Shown: positions 1 to 7,100, counted from the stretch's first letter. The stretch: 9,973 nucleotides of DNA from Peptococcaceae bacterium UBA5356 (GCA_002407935.1 DHPU01000022.1:55745-65717), one strand, 5' to 3'. Made by a program: numbers and translations. Notes: a model not told the origin generated them from the sequence alone.

Positions 1-200
1 CAAAAGGCAATCGTAACCCATGCAAGTAGATCAGGCAGGTAGACGAGGAAAGATTGACGCATTATCCCGTGAGGTCTCACAGGCGGAGAAATTCGTAGTA
101 ACAACGAACTGTGAGAAGTCAGCAGAGACCATAGTACTGAGAAATCAGGAAGGGTTGAACAATTCAATGTCAAATACCCATTGTAAAGCTAACTATAAAT
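1..200 (+). mobile_element. Possible group II intron remnant (region just before a lost maturase ORF)
   Basis: No convincing protein is encoded here. An open frame at 20-202 exists, but it has no good ribosome binding site and an odd composition. The DNA resembles, from memory, the stretch that precedes the reverse transcriptase/maturase gene in some clostridial group II introns: a CCGTGAGGTCTCACAGG hairpin-like element near 68-84, then GAGAAGTCAGCAGAGACCATAG from 113 and GGAAGGGTTGAAC from 148. In intact introns a maturase ORF begins a few tens of bases later; here a recombinase gene begins instead. No domain V-like hairpin is visible within the window. I infer a truncated 5' intron part, or an intron whose other half was lost. 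The resemblance is remembered, not computed, so this call is tentative. Confidence 0.38.
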
Positions 201-227
201 GAGTTTAGAGAAAGGATGGAATGACGT

Positions 228-872
228 ATGGCTCTACCCTATGGCTTTGAAAAGATGCCTGATGGCATGGTGAGGATGAATGCTTTGCAAATTGAAGTGG
301 TACAGAGAACATATCAGCGCTATGTAGATAGTGCCAGCTTAGGAGTTATTGCTGCCGAGTTGGAGGCCGATCAAGTGGTCACCCCATCCGGCAACTCCAA
401 ATGGTCACGATCCGTCATTGATAAAATACTGAGCAATGGTAAGTATGTGCCTTACGCTATTCCGATGGAATTATTTATAGCGGCTCAATTTGAAAAGGAC
501 TCCCGCACTAATATACAAACAAATAATGATGGCTCCACCCAAAGAAAGACTACCCGGTACAGTTCACAGAACGTACTGAGTGGTCTTTTAGTTTGTGCTG
601 AATGTGGCAGCAACTATCGCCGTATCACAAGGCCAAGCGGTGAAGTGGTCTGGCGCTGCGCTGATCGGGTAGAAAAGGGCAAGCAGTCGTTGTGCAAACA
701 TTCTCCGAGTATTACAGACATAGCTGCCAAGGATTTAGTTTGCAAGGAATTAGGGTTAGCTGAGTTTGATGAACAAGCAATAAGACAAGATATTCTACAA
801 ATCTTGATTGAAAGCACGCCGGAAGTTAGTTTGACACATGCCCTTGAGCGATTAACTGTTGAATTGAAATAA
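228..872 (+). CDS. Serine recombinase-like protein lacking the catalytic domain
   Basis: This 214-residue protein matches the C-terminal half of large serine recombinases. Residues about 1-90 look like the recombinase DNA-binding domain (PF07508 type; YGFEKMPDG start, LSNGKYV near 68-74). Residues about 112-160 look like the zinc beta-ribbon (PF13408 type), with C123, C126, C144 and C156 as likely zinc ligands in a CxxC-x17-C-x11-C array. The N-terminal resolvase domain with the nucleophilic serine is absent, so the protein could bind DNA but should not recombine it alone. The start is supported by GAAAGGATGGA at 210-220, so it may be a true stand-alone partner of another recombinase rather than simple debris. 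The C-terminal tail is short, without the long coiled coil of full-length integrases. It marks the left part of the window as mobile DNA. Confidence 0.8.
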   Translation: MALPYGFEKMPDGMVRMNALQIEVVQRTYQRYVDSASLGVIAAELEADQVVTPSGNSKWSRSVIDKILSNGKYVPYAIPMELFIAAQFEKDSRTNIQTNNDGSTQRKTTRYSSQNVLSGLLVCAECGSNYRRITRPSGEVVWRCADRVEKGKQSLCKHSPSITDIAAKDLVCKELGLAEFDEQAIRQDILQILIESTPEVSLTHALERLTVELK

Positions 873-896
873 AATAATTTTTTGTGCAAAATAGGT

Positions 897-923
897 GCAT
901 AAAATATGCGATTAGGATATACT
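897..923 (+). promoter_or_regulatory. Possible promoter and small palindrome before the ATPase gene
   Basis: TATACT at 918-923 is a good -10 candidate 21 bases before the ATPase start, but the -35 position (about 895-900, GTGCAT) is poor. A perfect small inverted repeat, GCATA-AAA-TATGC (897-909), lies between them and could be an operator. No terminator separates this region from the recombinase gene, so read-through is equally possible. Confidence 0.25.
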
Positions 924-943
924 ATTAATAGAGGTGATTCAAC

Positions 944-2209
944 ATGCTAATAAAATTTTTCTTAAATAACTTTCAAGCATTTAATTCGGAAGTGGAATTA
1001 AATCTTGAGGCCGATTTAAGAACAAAAAAATTTATGACTAACATTGCGTTGTGTGAACAAGGCAATACACTTAAGTCCGCTGCGATTTATGGTCCTAATA
1101 ACACAGGGAAAACTTGCTTGATTAATGCCATTAGAGCTTATCGTTCAGTTTTGTTAAATAACGGTATTAAGCTACGGCCTAATCTATACTCTGGCTCAGC
1201 GGTTGTCAAACTAGGGGCTGAATTTTTAATTAACGGAAATCGGTACAGTTATCATTTTTCTTATGATTCGCAAAAGAAAATATTTATTGAAGAAGAATTT
1301 GCACATATTGTTTTGGACCAACATGGAAATTCAGCAAAAAAAGAATTCTTCCATAGAAATACAGAAACTAAGACGGCAAACAGTACCGATGATAAACTAA
1401 GCGCAAGTATGAACTTCTCTACAAAAGATAATATACTGATAAATGCATTGGATACAACAGAGTTGCCACTATTAGCAGAAGCAAAAGAAATTTTATTGAA
1501 ATTTGCTAAAGGCATCTCTATTCTGTCAATGCAATCAATTCAGCCATTTAAGACTATTGAAATGCTTAAAACACCTAACACTTTGGAAGCTAAACAGATT
1601 GTAGAACTTATTAAAAATGCGGATTTAGATATTGACGACTTTAGGCTTGATGAAAAATTGTCAGAAGCCTTCTCTATTGAAGTTGACGAAAGAGATGAAA
1701 AAACTAAGGATATTCAAAATACAGAGAGAGTTGTAGAGATGCTAAAACTAACGTCTGTACACAAAGGAGTTTCTTTACCCAGTATTATTTTCGATTCCCT
1801 TGGTACAAAAAAAGTTGTTTCACTTGCTAGCTATTTAGTAAGCTGTTTAAATGCAGGTGGCAGTTTAATTATTGATGAACTTGATAGCGGTATCCACTTT
1901 AAATTATCTCGATCAATCGTTTCGTTATTCAATAGCTCCCTAAACAAGAATGGTCAACTGATTTTTTCGACACACGATGCAAGTCTATTAGATATAAAAA
2001 CCTTATTCCGCAAAGAACAGTTGTGGTTTACTGACAAAGACCAAAAACAGGTATACTTGTATTCGTTGTCAAACTTTACTGCGCAAAATTCCGGTATACG
2101 TCTTGAATCAAATTTATATGATTATTATTCTAAAGGCTTGTTGGGAGCACTTCCAGACCCATCATTAATTGATATCCTTTTAACCTCGGATGGTGATGAT
2201 TATGAGTAA
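944..2209 (+). CDS. AAA15-family (COG1106-type) ATPase, probable sensor/regulator of a two-gene defence system
   Basis: The 421-residue protein has an ABC/SMC-like ATPase fold split around a variable insert. The N-terminus (LIKFFLNNFQAF) is the usual AAA15 opening. Walker A is GPNNTGKT (50-57), a degenerate signature is DSLGT (284-288), Walker B is SLIIDELD (307-314) with E312 as the likely catalytic glutamate, and the H-loop is STHD (342-345). Near the end, YYSKGLLGALP (394-404) fits the short motif that closes ATPases of this group. Residues about 110-280 form the non-conserved middle, likely partly coiled. AGAGGTGA at 930-937 supports the start. The gene overlaps the TOPRIM gene behind it, so the products should act together. 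By analogy with AbiL/RloB and PARIS-type pairs, it would sense infection and control the TOPRIM effector; that role is inferred. A/T content is higher than in the recombinase gene, which suggests separate acquisition. Confidence 0.85.
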   Translation: MLIKFFLNNFQAFNSEVELNLEADLRTKKFMTNIALCEQGNTLKSAAIYGPNNTGKTCLINAIRAYRSVLLNNGIKLRPNLYSGSAVVKLGAEFLINGNRYSYHFSYDSQKKIFIEEEFAHIVLDQHGNSAKKEFFHRNTETKTANSTDDKLSASMNFSTKDNILINALDTTELPLLAEAKEILLKFAKGISILSMQSIQPFKTIEMLKTPNTLEAKQIVELIKNADLDIDDFRLDEKLSEAFSIEVDERDEKTKDIQNTERVVEMLKLTSVHKGVSLPSIIFDSLGTKKVVSLASYLVSCLNAGGSLIIDELDSGIHFKLSRSIVSLFNSSLNKNGQLIFSTHDASLLDIKTLFRKEQLWFTDKDQKQVYLYSLSNFTAQNSGIRLESNLYDYYSKGLLGALPDPSLIDILLTSDGDDYE

Positions 2210-2837
2210 TCTACCACCTAGCTTAATTGCTCCAAAAGCTGAAAAATCAGTTTGTCTTATTTTAGAAGGATACGAGGAAGATTTCTATTTTAAGAGGTTG
2301 CAAGCTCTTCCTATCTTTTCTCGTGTTTATAACATCAAACCGATTAATGCAAAGGGTGCCAGCAATATCCCTGCAAGATATCAAGCTGCATTAGCAAGTG
2401 ACTCCTATGCAATTGTATTGATTGTTTGCGATATGGACAGAACGCCCGATCAATACAATTATATCTTGCGTGAAATTAAGAATATTTTAGGAAATGAAAA
2501 TGCAGGAAAAATAATTACATTTACAAGACCCTGTACATTACAAATAATTTTATCACATTTTGGGGAAGTTAACCTAACGACACAAGCAAAAGCGTCTGCA
2601 CGAGAGGATGTTGAAAGATTAACCGGTGTTCAGCACTACGATGCGCACCAAGATCAACTCAATACTATTTGCGGAAAGATTTTTTACAGAAGTTGGGAAC
2701 AGCTTATTCAACGCCTAAAATTATTAAGTGAGAACCCCAATGATATTCCTTCAAGTAATATGGGCGCTCTCTTTGAGAAATTGTGTTCTGAGGATTTCGA
2801 ATGGATAGATGATATAAACGCATCTATTTTGACCTAA
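2202..2837 (+). CDS. RloB-like TOPRIM protein, probable nuclease effector (AbiL-like)
   Basis: From the ATG at 2202 the product has 211 residues. The TOPRIM pattern is visible: a strand ending in LEGYEEDFYF (21-30) with E22 as the conserved glutamate, and LIVCDMDR (73-80) giving the DxD metal-binding pair D77/D79. Further on, TRPCTLQIILSHFG (108-121) resembles the NPxFExWLLLHF segment of RloB proteins, though the usual acidic and tryptophan residues are replaced. Three in-frame ATGs (2190, 2196, 2202) lie inside the end of the ATPase gene. I chose 2202 because GGTGAT (2192-2197) stands at a suitable distance; the start at 2190 would add four residues. The stop-start overlap means translational coupling. 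The likely role is a metal-dependent nuclease, possibly against RNA, released or activated by the ATPase. Function is inferred from fold and context only. Confidence 0.75.
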   Translation: MSNLPPSLIAPKAEKSVCLILEGYEEDFYFKRLQALPIFSRVYNIKPINAKGASNIPARYQAALASDSYAIVLIVCDMDRTPDQYNYILREIKNILGNENAGKIITFTRPCTLQIILSHFGEVNLTTQAKASAREDVERLTGVQHYDAHQDQLNTICGKIFYRSWEQLIQRLKLLSENPNDIPSSNMGALFEKLCSEDFEWIDDINASILT

Positions 2838-3089
2838 TGACACAAAATGGTAAATACAGCAAAATGAGCGCATGAAGCTGAAAATGGCCATGCAAAACAC
2901 GCATAGACTTGACTTTTAAGTGTTTGCTAAAAAGCCTCGCCGTTAAAACATTCATTGCATTATTGTTACCCCAATTCAAACGATAGCCAATACATTTTTG
3001 TGAAATTATTAGTTTATGATGGCGTCAAAAAATCGGGTAAAAAAATTAGCGTAAAATAAATAAAATACACTAAACGTGCGTAAGGGGGC
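2838..3089. other. A/T-rich non-coding stretch at the right edge of the accessory region
   Basis: No credible gene is visible on either strand. The only structure seen is an imperfect inverted repeat, GCAAAACAC (2892-2900) with GTGTTTGC (2920-2927), separated by 19 bases and lacking a T-run, so it is a poor terminator. Short repeats of AAAATG occur at 2845-2890. The boundary between accessory and core DNA probably lies here, but no attachment-site repeat was recognised. Confidence 0.4.
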
Positions 3090-3118
3090 TTAACTTTTTT
3101 AAAACCGGATATTATAAT
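3090..3118 (+). promoter_or_regulatory. Sigma-A type promoter of rubrerythrin
   Basis: TTAACT (3090-3095) and a perfect TATAAT (3113-3118) are separated by 17 bases. The -10 box lies in ATTATAATAGACATATTAAT (3111-3130), an imperfect inverted repeat somewhat like a PerR box. PerR control of rubrerythrin is known in clostridia, but the match here is weak. Confidence 0.6.
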
Positions 3119-3154
3119 AGACATATTAATTTAAGAAGAAGGAGTGTTGCAATA

Positions 3155-3709
3155 ATGAAAAATTTAAAAGGAACAAAGACGGAAAAAAACTTATGGGAAG
3201 CTTTCGCAGGAGAATCGCAAGCTAGAAACAAGTATACATATTTTGCCTCTGTAGCGAAAAAGGAAGGTTATGAGCAAATCGCGGCTTTGTTTTTAGAAAC
3301 GGCTGATAATGAAAAAGAACATGCCAAATTACATTTGAAAAAACTAAAGGGCATTGGTAATACGGTGGAGAATTTACAGGCTGCTGCCGGCGGTGAAAAT
3401 GGGGAATGGACGGAGATGTATCCTAGAATGGCTAAAGAAGCCAGAGAAGAAGGCTTTGAGGGAATAGCTCAATTGTTTGAGGGAATAGCCCAAATAGAGA
3501 AGGAACATGAAGAAAGATACAAAACTTTATTAAAGAATATTGAGGATGGTCAAGTCTTTAAAAAAGATGGCAAGGTATATTGGAAATGCCGGAACTGTGG
3601 ATATATTCACGAGGCGAATGAGGCCCCGGCGGTATGTCCTGTCTGTGCTCATCCGCAAGCCTATTTTGAAAAATGCGTTACGCATTCTCGTGACTTTAGT
3701 CGTGAGTAA
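3155..3709 (+). CDS. rbr: Rubrerythrin
   Basis: This cytoplasmic non-heme iron protein reduces hydrogen peroxide to water in anaerobes, with electrons from NADH via rubredoxin-type partners. The 184 residues show both family domains. The N-terminal ferritin-like four-helix bundle (about 5-130) carries the diiron ligands E20, E53, H56, E95, E98, E115 and H118, seen as two ExxH motifs (EKEH at 53-56 and 115-118) plus AGES and EAREE. The C-terminal rubredoxin-like domain holds one iron on C145, C148, C161 and C164 (CRNCG and CPVCAHP). GAAGGAG at 3138-3144 sets the start. The last eleven or so residues (CVTHSRDFSRE) are not typical of the family and are encoded inside a long hairpin that also contains the stop codon. 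The gene stands alone with its own promoter. Confidence 0.95.
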   Translation: MKNLKGTKTEKNLWEAFAGESQARNKYTYFASVAKKEGYEQIAALFLETADNEKEHAKLHLKKLKGIGNTVENLQAAAGGENGEWTEMYPRMAKEAREEGFEGIAQLFEGIAQIEKEHEERYKTLLKNIEDGQVFKKDGKVYWKCRNCGYIHEANEAPAVCPVCAHPQAYFEKCVTHSRDFSRE

Positions 3710-3718
3710 GTGACGCAT
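3673..3718. repeat. Long hairpin overlapping the end of rbr
   Basis: ATGCGTTAC (3673-3681) pairs with GTGACGCAT (3710-3718), and CTCGTGAC (3687-3694) pairs with GTCGTGAG (3699-3706) around a TTTA loop, allowing G-U pairs. The rbr stop codon (3707-3709) lies in the internal loop. On the plus strand an A-run, not a T-run, follows, so it is not a classical terminator in that direction. On the minus strand TTTTTC follows the stem. ATGCGTTACGCAT is also a palindrome by itself. It may protect or terminate the rbr message, or be a leftover of a mobile repeat. Confidence 0.55.
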
Positions 3719-3729
3719 GTGTCAAAAAA

Positions 3730-3870
3730 ATTTATATAGGGTAGGAACTATCCGAATTTACGCCTGTGGAGTTAGTAGGTTACGAGGACGAGGAAGCAAG
3801 AAAAGCTAATTGTGAGATTAGAAGCACGTGACTTAATCATGTGAGGTTCACTTAATCAGCAATAATTATT
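3730..3870 (+). other. Structured non-coding stretch, possible leader RNA of unknown class
   Basis: Three hairpins follow each other: GGGTAG/CTATCC (3739-3753, GAA loop), CTAAT/ATTAG (3806-3821) and CACGTG/CATGTG (3825-3843, one G-U pair). The third stem competes with GTGA/TCAC (3841-3851), which could give a two-state switch. A 9-base direct repeat, ACTTAATCA, occurs at 3831-3839 and 3850-3858. Purine-rich TTACGAGGACGAGG (3780-3793) looks faintly like a glmS-ribozyme core, but the rest of that ribozyme is missing. It is not a T-box, TPP, SAM or glycine riboswitch by eye. A promoter appears downstream of it, so it may not belong to the trpB2 transcript. Confidence 0.3.
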
Positions 3871-3885
3871 AAGATAAGACAATAT

Positions 3886-3956
3886 TTATTTTGCTGGTTG
3901 AAAAGTAAGGAAAGGATATGTTAATATATAGTAGAATAAAAATTATTATTTTGCTG
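3886..3956 (+). repeat. 11-base direct repeats flanking the trpB2 promoter
   Basis: TTATTTTGCTG occurs at 3886-3896 and again at 3946-3956, exactly 60 bases apart. One copy lies just before the putative -35 box and the other between the expected transcription start and the ribosome binding site. This could be a pair of operator half-sites or a short local duplication. Confidence 0.45.
3898..3927 (+). promoter_or_regulatory. Putative trpB2 promoter
   Basis: TTGAAA (3898-3903) and TAATAT (3922-3927) are 18 bases apart, a moderate sigma-A match about 45 bases before the trpB2 start. A/T richness makes chance matches likely. Confidence 0.4.
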
Positions 3957-3972
3957 AGAGGAGAGAGTTGAG

Positions 3973-5338
3973 ATGAGTAGAGAAGAGCTAACAAAAATTA
4001 TTTTACCGGAGGAGAAGATCCCCAAGTTTTGGTACAATGTTCAGGCGGATATGCCTAATCTTCCGGCTCCGGGACTAAATCCCAAAACGAAAAAGCCTCT
4101 GACACCTAATGATCTTACCCCTATTTTTCCGATGTCCTTAATTGAGCAGGAGGTGTCGACGGAAAGGTTTATTGAAATTCCCGAGAAAGTTAGGGAGATT
4201 TATAAGCAGTGGAGACCATCTCCTTTGTTTAGGGCACATCGGCTGGAAAAAGCTCTTGATACACCTTGTCGTATTTATTACAAGTATGAAGGTGTAAGTC
4301 CGGTAGGTAGTCATAAATTGAATAGTGCAGTACCACAAGCCTATTTTAATAAAGAGGCTGGGATAAAACGCTTGACGACAGAAACGGGAGCCGGGCAATG
4401 GGGAACAGCCCTTTCGCTGGCTTGTAAGATGTTTGATTTAGCATGTACTGTTTATATGGTTAGGATAAGTTTCAAACAAAAGCCTTACAGACGAGTTTTT
4501 ATGGAGACGTATGGTGCAGAATGCTTACCTAGTCCTAGTGATAGGACGGAAATTGGCAGAAAAGTATTGCTGGAGCATCCTGATACTCCAGGAACGTTAG
4601 GAATTGCGATTAGTGAAGCTATTGAGGATGCTGTACAGCGTGATGATACTAATTATGCTTTAGGTAGTGTTCTTAATCATGTTAGCCTTCATCAGAGCAT
4701 TATTGGGCAAGAGGTAAAGCTACAGATGGAAATGGTCGATGACTATCCGGATGTGGTTATTGGTTGTTGTGGTGGAGGAAGTAATTTGGCTGGTATTGCT
4801 TTTCCTTTTCTTCCGGATAAATTACAAGGTAAAAATGTAAGACTGGTAGCTGTTGAACCAGCGGCTTGTCCTTCATTAACTAAAGGAACATTCGCTTATG
4901 ATTATTGTGATGTGGCAGGATTAACACCTCTTCTGAAAATGTATACGTTAGGGTCACATTTTACACCGGCAGGAATTCATGCCGGAGGATTGAGATATCA
5001 TGGAGTATCAACTTTAGTGAGCCAACTTTACCATGATGGGCTGTTGGAAGCAAAAGCTGTAAAACAAAAGGGCGTTTTTGAAGCGGCTATTTTATTCGCT
5101 CAGACAGAAGGAATTATTCCTGCACCAGAATCGTCCCACGCGATTAGAACGGCGATTGATGAAGCTTTTAGAAGGCAAAGAAGAAGGAAAAAGCAAAAGT
5201 ATTGTCTTCAATCTTAGTGGACACGGACATTTAGATCTTACTGCATATGAGAATTACTTTGCTGGTACTATCGAGGATGTTGTTATATCTGAAAAAGATT
5301 TGCAGGAGAACAAGAAAAATTTGCCGTTAGTGGAATAA
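3973..5338 (+). pseudogene. trpB: Tryptophan synthase beta chain, TrpB2 type, with one-base frameshift
   Basis: TrpB2 is a PLP enzyme that joins indole and L-serine to make tryptophan. The first frame (3973-5217) shows the PLP lysine K115 in GSHKLNSA, ETGAGQWGTAL (137-147), the phosphate-binding GCCGGGSN (264-271) and PAPESSHAI (383-391). The N-terminal extension and the long insertions mark the TrpB2 subgroup rather than TrpB1. After A398 the frame turns into an Arg/Lys-rich tail and stops. Dropping one T from TTTT at 5166-5169 gives DEALEGKEEGKSK and then NLSGHGHLDL, the expected TrpB2 C-terminus, ending at 5338 with 454 residues. The gene is thus either inactivated by a fresh insertion, or the extra T is a sequencing error. 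The ribosome binding site is GAGAGGAGAG at 3957-3966. No trpA or other trp gene is nearby, usual for TrpB2. Confidence 0.9.
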
Positions 5339-5354
5339 GCTCTTATAAGATACC

Positions 5355-5393
5355 TTTAAAAGGATTCCAGTTTATTGCTGGGGTCCTTTTAAA
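5355..5393 (+). terminator. Intrinsic terminator after trpB2
   Basis: A 16-base-pair stem (5355-5370 with 5378-5393, two G-U pairs) closes a TTTATTG loop. The stem base is TTTAAAAGGA/TCCTTTTAAA, so a T-run sits at the 3' side and the structure may stop transcription from both directions. It lies 17 bases after the restored trpB2 stop, which supports 5338 as the true gene end. Confidence 0.85.
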
Positions 5394-5400
5394 TATATCT

Positions 5401-5430
5401 TTGTTTTCTTGGTAGGATTTATGGTAAAAT
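5401..5430 (+). promoter_or_regulatory. Putative promoter of the beta-CASP RNase operon
   Basis: TTGTTT (5401-5406) and TAAAAT (5425-5430) with an 18-base spacer lie just after the trpB2 terminator and about 65 bases before the RNase start. The -10 box is good, the -35 box partial. Confidence 0.5.
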
Positions 5431-5495
5431 AGCATTAAAATAAGTTTTTTGACGAAATGTGTTTGTTTTGAAAAAGACGTAGGAGGAGATTTGAC

Positions 5496-7100
5496 ATGCA
5501 GATTCAGTTTTGCGGTGCAGCAGGTTCAGTAACGGGCTCCTGTTTTTTAGTAACAACGGAAAATAGCAAATTTTTAGTAGATTGTGGCCTGTTTCAAGGA
5601 ACAAAGGAATTAAAAGAACGAAATTATGGGCCTTTTCTTTTTGAGCCGGAATCGCTGGATTTTGTTTTATTAACACACGCTCATGTAGATCATAGTGGAT
5701 TAATTCCGAAATTGTATAAAAAGGGTTTCCGCGGAATTGTCTATGCTACTAAAGCAACCAAGGAATTATGCAGTGTGGTCTTGCCTGATAGTGGGCATAT
5801 TCAGCAAATGGAGGTTGAAAGGAAAAACAGAAAACTGTCGCGAAGTGGGGGCTTTTTGTTAGAACCAATTTATACGGCAGAAGAGGGCAAAAAGTGTTTA
5901 GAGCTTTTTCAAAGTTGCCATTATGAAAAATTATTTGAGGTAGCTCCAGGGATCATAGCGAAATTCTATGACGCCGGACATATTCTGGGGTCGGCGATGA
6001 TTGAATTGTTAATTAAAGAAGGGGAGCAAGAAACCAAGGTCGTTTTTACCGGTGATATTGGCAATACGAACCAGGCCTTAGTAGAAGATCCTACTAAGAT
6101 AAAAGAGGCGGATATTGTGGTGATGGAGGCTACTTATGGAAACCGTTATCACTTGGAAGCAGAAGATAAGCTGAAGGAATTAGCCACGGTGGTAAAACAG
6201 ACCTTAAAGAAAGGCGGCAATTTAGTTATTCCTAGCTTTGCTGTAGAGAGGACGCAGGATCTGGTTTATCATCTTAAAATAATGAAAAAAAACGGTCAAA
6301 TTCCTCCGGCGGATATTTATATTGATAGTCCTATGGCGGTAGAAGCCACAAAGGTCTTTATTCAAAATCCGGAATGCTTTGATGAAAAAGCGGCTATTTT
6401 GATTAAAGGGAAGGGTGCCGAGGAGTTATTTGAGGGGCCGGATATCCATTATGTTCTTTCGGCAGATGATTCCATTGCCCTAAATAAAATTAAGAGTGGG
6501 GCGATTATTATTTCAGCTAGTGGAATGGCTGATGCAGGTAGAATCAAACATCATCTTAAGCATAATCTTTGGCGACCGGAATCGACTGTTTTATTTGTAG
6601 GATATCAAGCAGAAGGGACACTTGGCAGGAGAATTCTAGAAGGTGAGAAAAAAGTAAAAATTCATGGTGAAGAAATAGCGGTAAAAGCGACGATAGAGAA
6701 TCTTGGAGATTTCTCTGCCCATGCTGATCAGAAAGGATTACTAGAGTGGTTAAGAGGGTTTGAACAAGTTCCCGGACAAATTATTCTGGTACATGGGGAA
6801 GAAGATGCGCTGGACACACTGCAGAGGGTAATTAAAAGAGAAGTAGGTATTAACGCACATATTGCGCAATATGGGATGATTTATCATCCGGATAGGGAGA
6901 GGGAAATATTGGGGTATCCAGAACTGCAGATTCCGGCTGCGACAGGTAAGGTTACCGTAGAGCCGAATTTAGGGCAGGCCTTAAATATTATTAAGGAGAA
7001 TATCCTGATTCAAGCAAAGCAGCAATGTGATACCAAGACTTTGCAACGATTACTGGCCCATTTAGCAGAAATAGAAAGGGAACTACAAAAAGTTGGTTAA
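5496..7100 (+). CDS. Beta-CASP metallo-beta-lactamase RNase (CPSF/YSH1-like)
   Basis: The protein belongs to the zinc-dependent RNA-processing nucleases of the metallo-beta-lactamase/beta-CASP group (COG1236 type, like Thermus TTHA0252). Metal-binding motifs are HAHVDH (61-66), H162 in DAGHILGS, D187 in TGDIGN, and the later H409 (FSAHAD) and H433 (VHGE). The beta-CASP domain (about 205-370) is marked by MEATYGNR with E211, PSFAVERTQ (246-254), DSPMAVEAT (277-285) and ASGMADAGRIKHHL (341-354). GYQAEGTLGRR (369-379) and the RMMBL region close the core. At 534 residues it is longer than the roughly 430-470 usual for bacterial members; the extra 60 residues (475-534) look helical, with LAHLAEIERELQ at the end. 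GTAGGAGGAG at 5479-5488 gives a strong ribosome binding site. It is predicted cytoplasmic and likely co-transcribed with the next gene. Confidence 0.92.
   Translation: MQIQFCGAAGSVTGSCFLVTTENSKFLVDCGLFQGTKELKERNYGPFLFEPESLDFVLLTHAHVDHSGLIPKLYKKGFRGIVYATKATKELCSVVLPDSGHIQQMEVERKNRKLSRSGGFLLEPIYTAEEGKKCLELFQSCHYEKLFEVAPGIIAKFYDAGHILGSAMIELLIKEGEQETKVVFTGDIGNTNQALVEDPTKIKEADIVVMEATYGNRYHLEAEDKLKELATVVKQTLKKGGNLVIPSFAVERTQDLVYHLKIMKKNGQIPPADIYIDSPMAVEATKVFIQNPECFDEKAAILIKGKGAEELFEGPDIHYVLSADDSIALNKIKSGAIIISASGMADAGRIKHHLKHNLWRPESTVLFVGYQAEGTLGRRILEGEKKVKIHGEEIAVKATIENLGDFSAHADQKGLLEWLRGFEQVPGQIILVHGEEDALDTLQRVIKREVGINAHIAQYGMIYHPDREREILGYPELQIPAATGKVTVEPNLGQALNIIKENILIQAKQQCDTKTLQRLLAHLAEIERELQKVG

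Noticed and set aside
20..202. Small open frame at the left edge
   Set aside because: No ribosome binding site, odd composition and better explained as intron-like non-coding DNA.
2892..2927. Terminator after the TOPRIM gene
   Set aside because: The stem is short with a bulge, the loop is 19 bases and no T-run follows.
3739..3760. T-box antiterminator before trpB2
   Set aside because: GGGTAGGAAC lacks the GGGTGG-ACCGCG core and no specifier stem or terminator hairpin is present.
3775..3800. glmS ribozyme core
   Set aside because: Only a purine-rich ACGAGGACGAGG resembles it; the rest of the core and a glmS gene are missing.
5078..5338. Separate small gene after trpB2
   Set aside because: Its second half is the missing TrpB2 C-terminus; it is the downstream part of the frameshifted gene.
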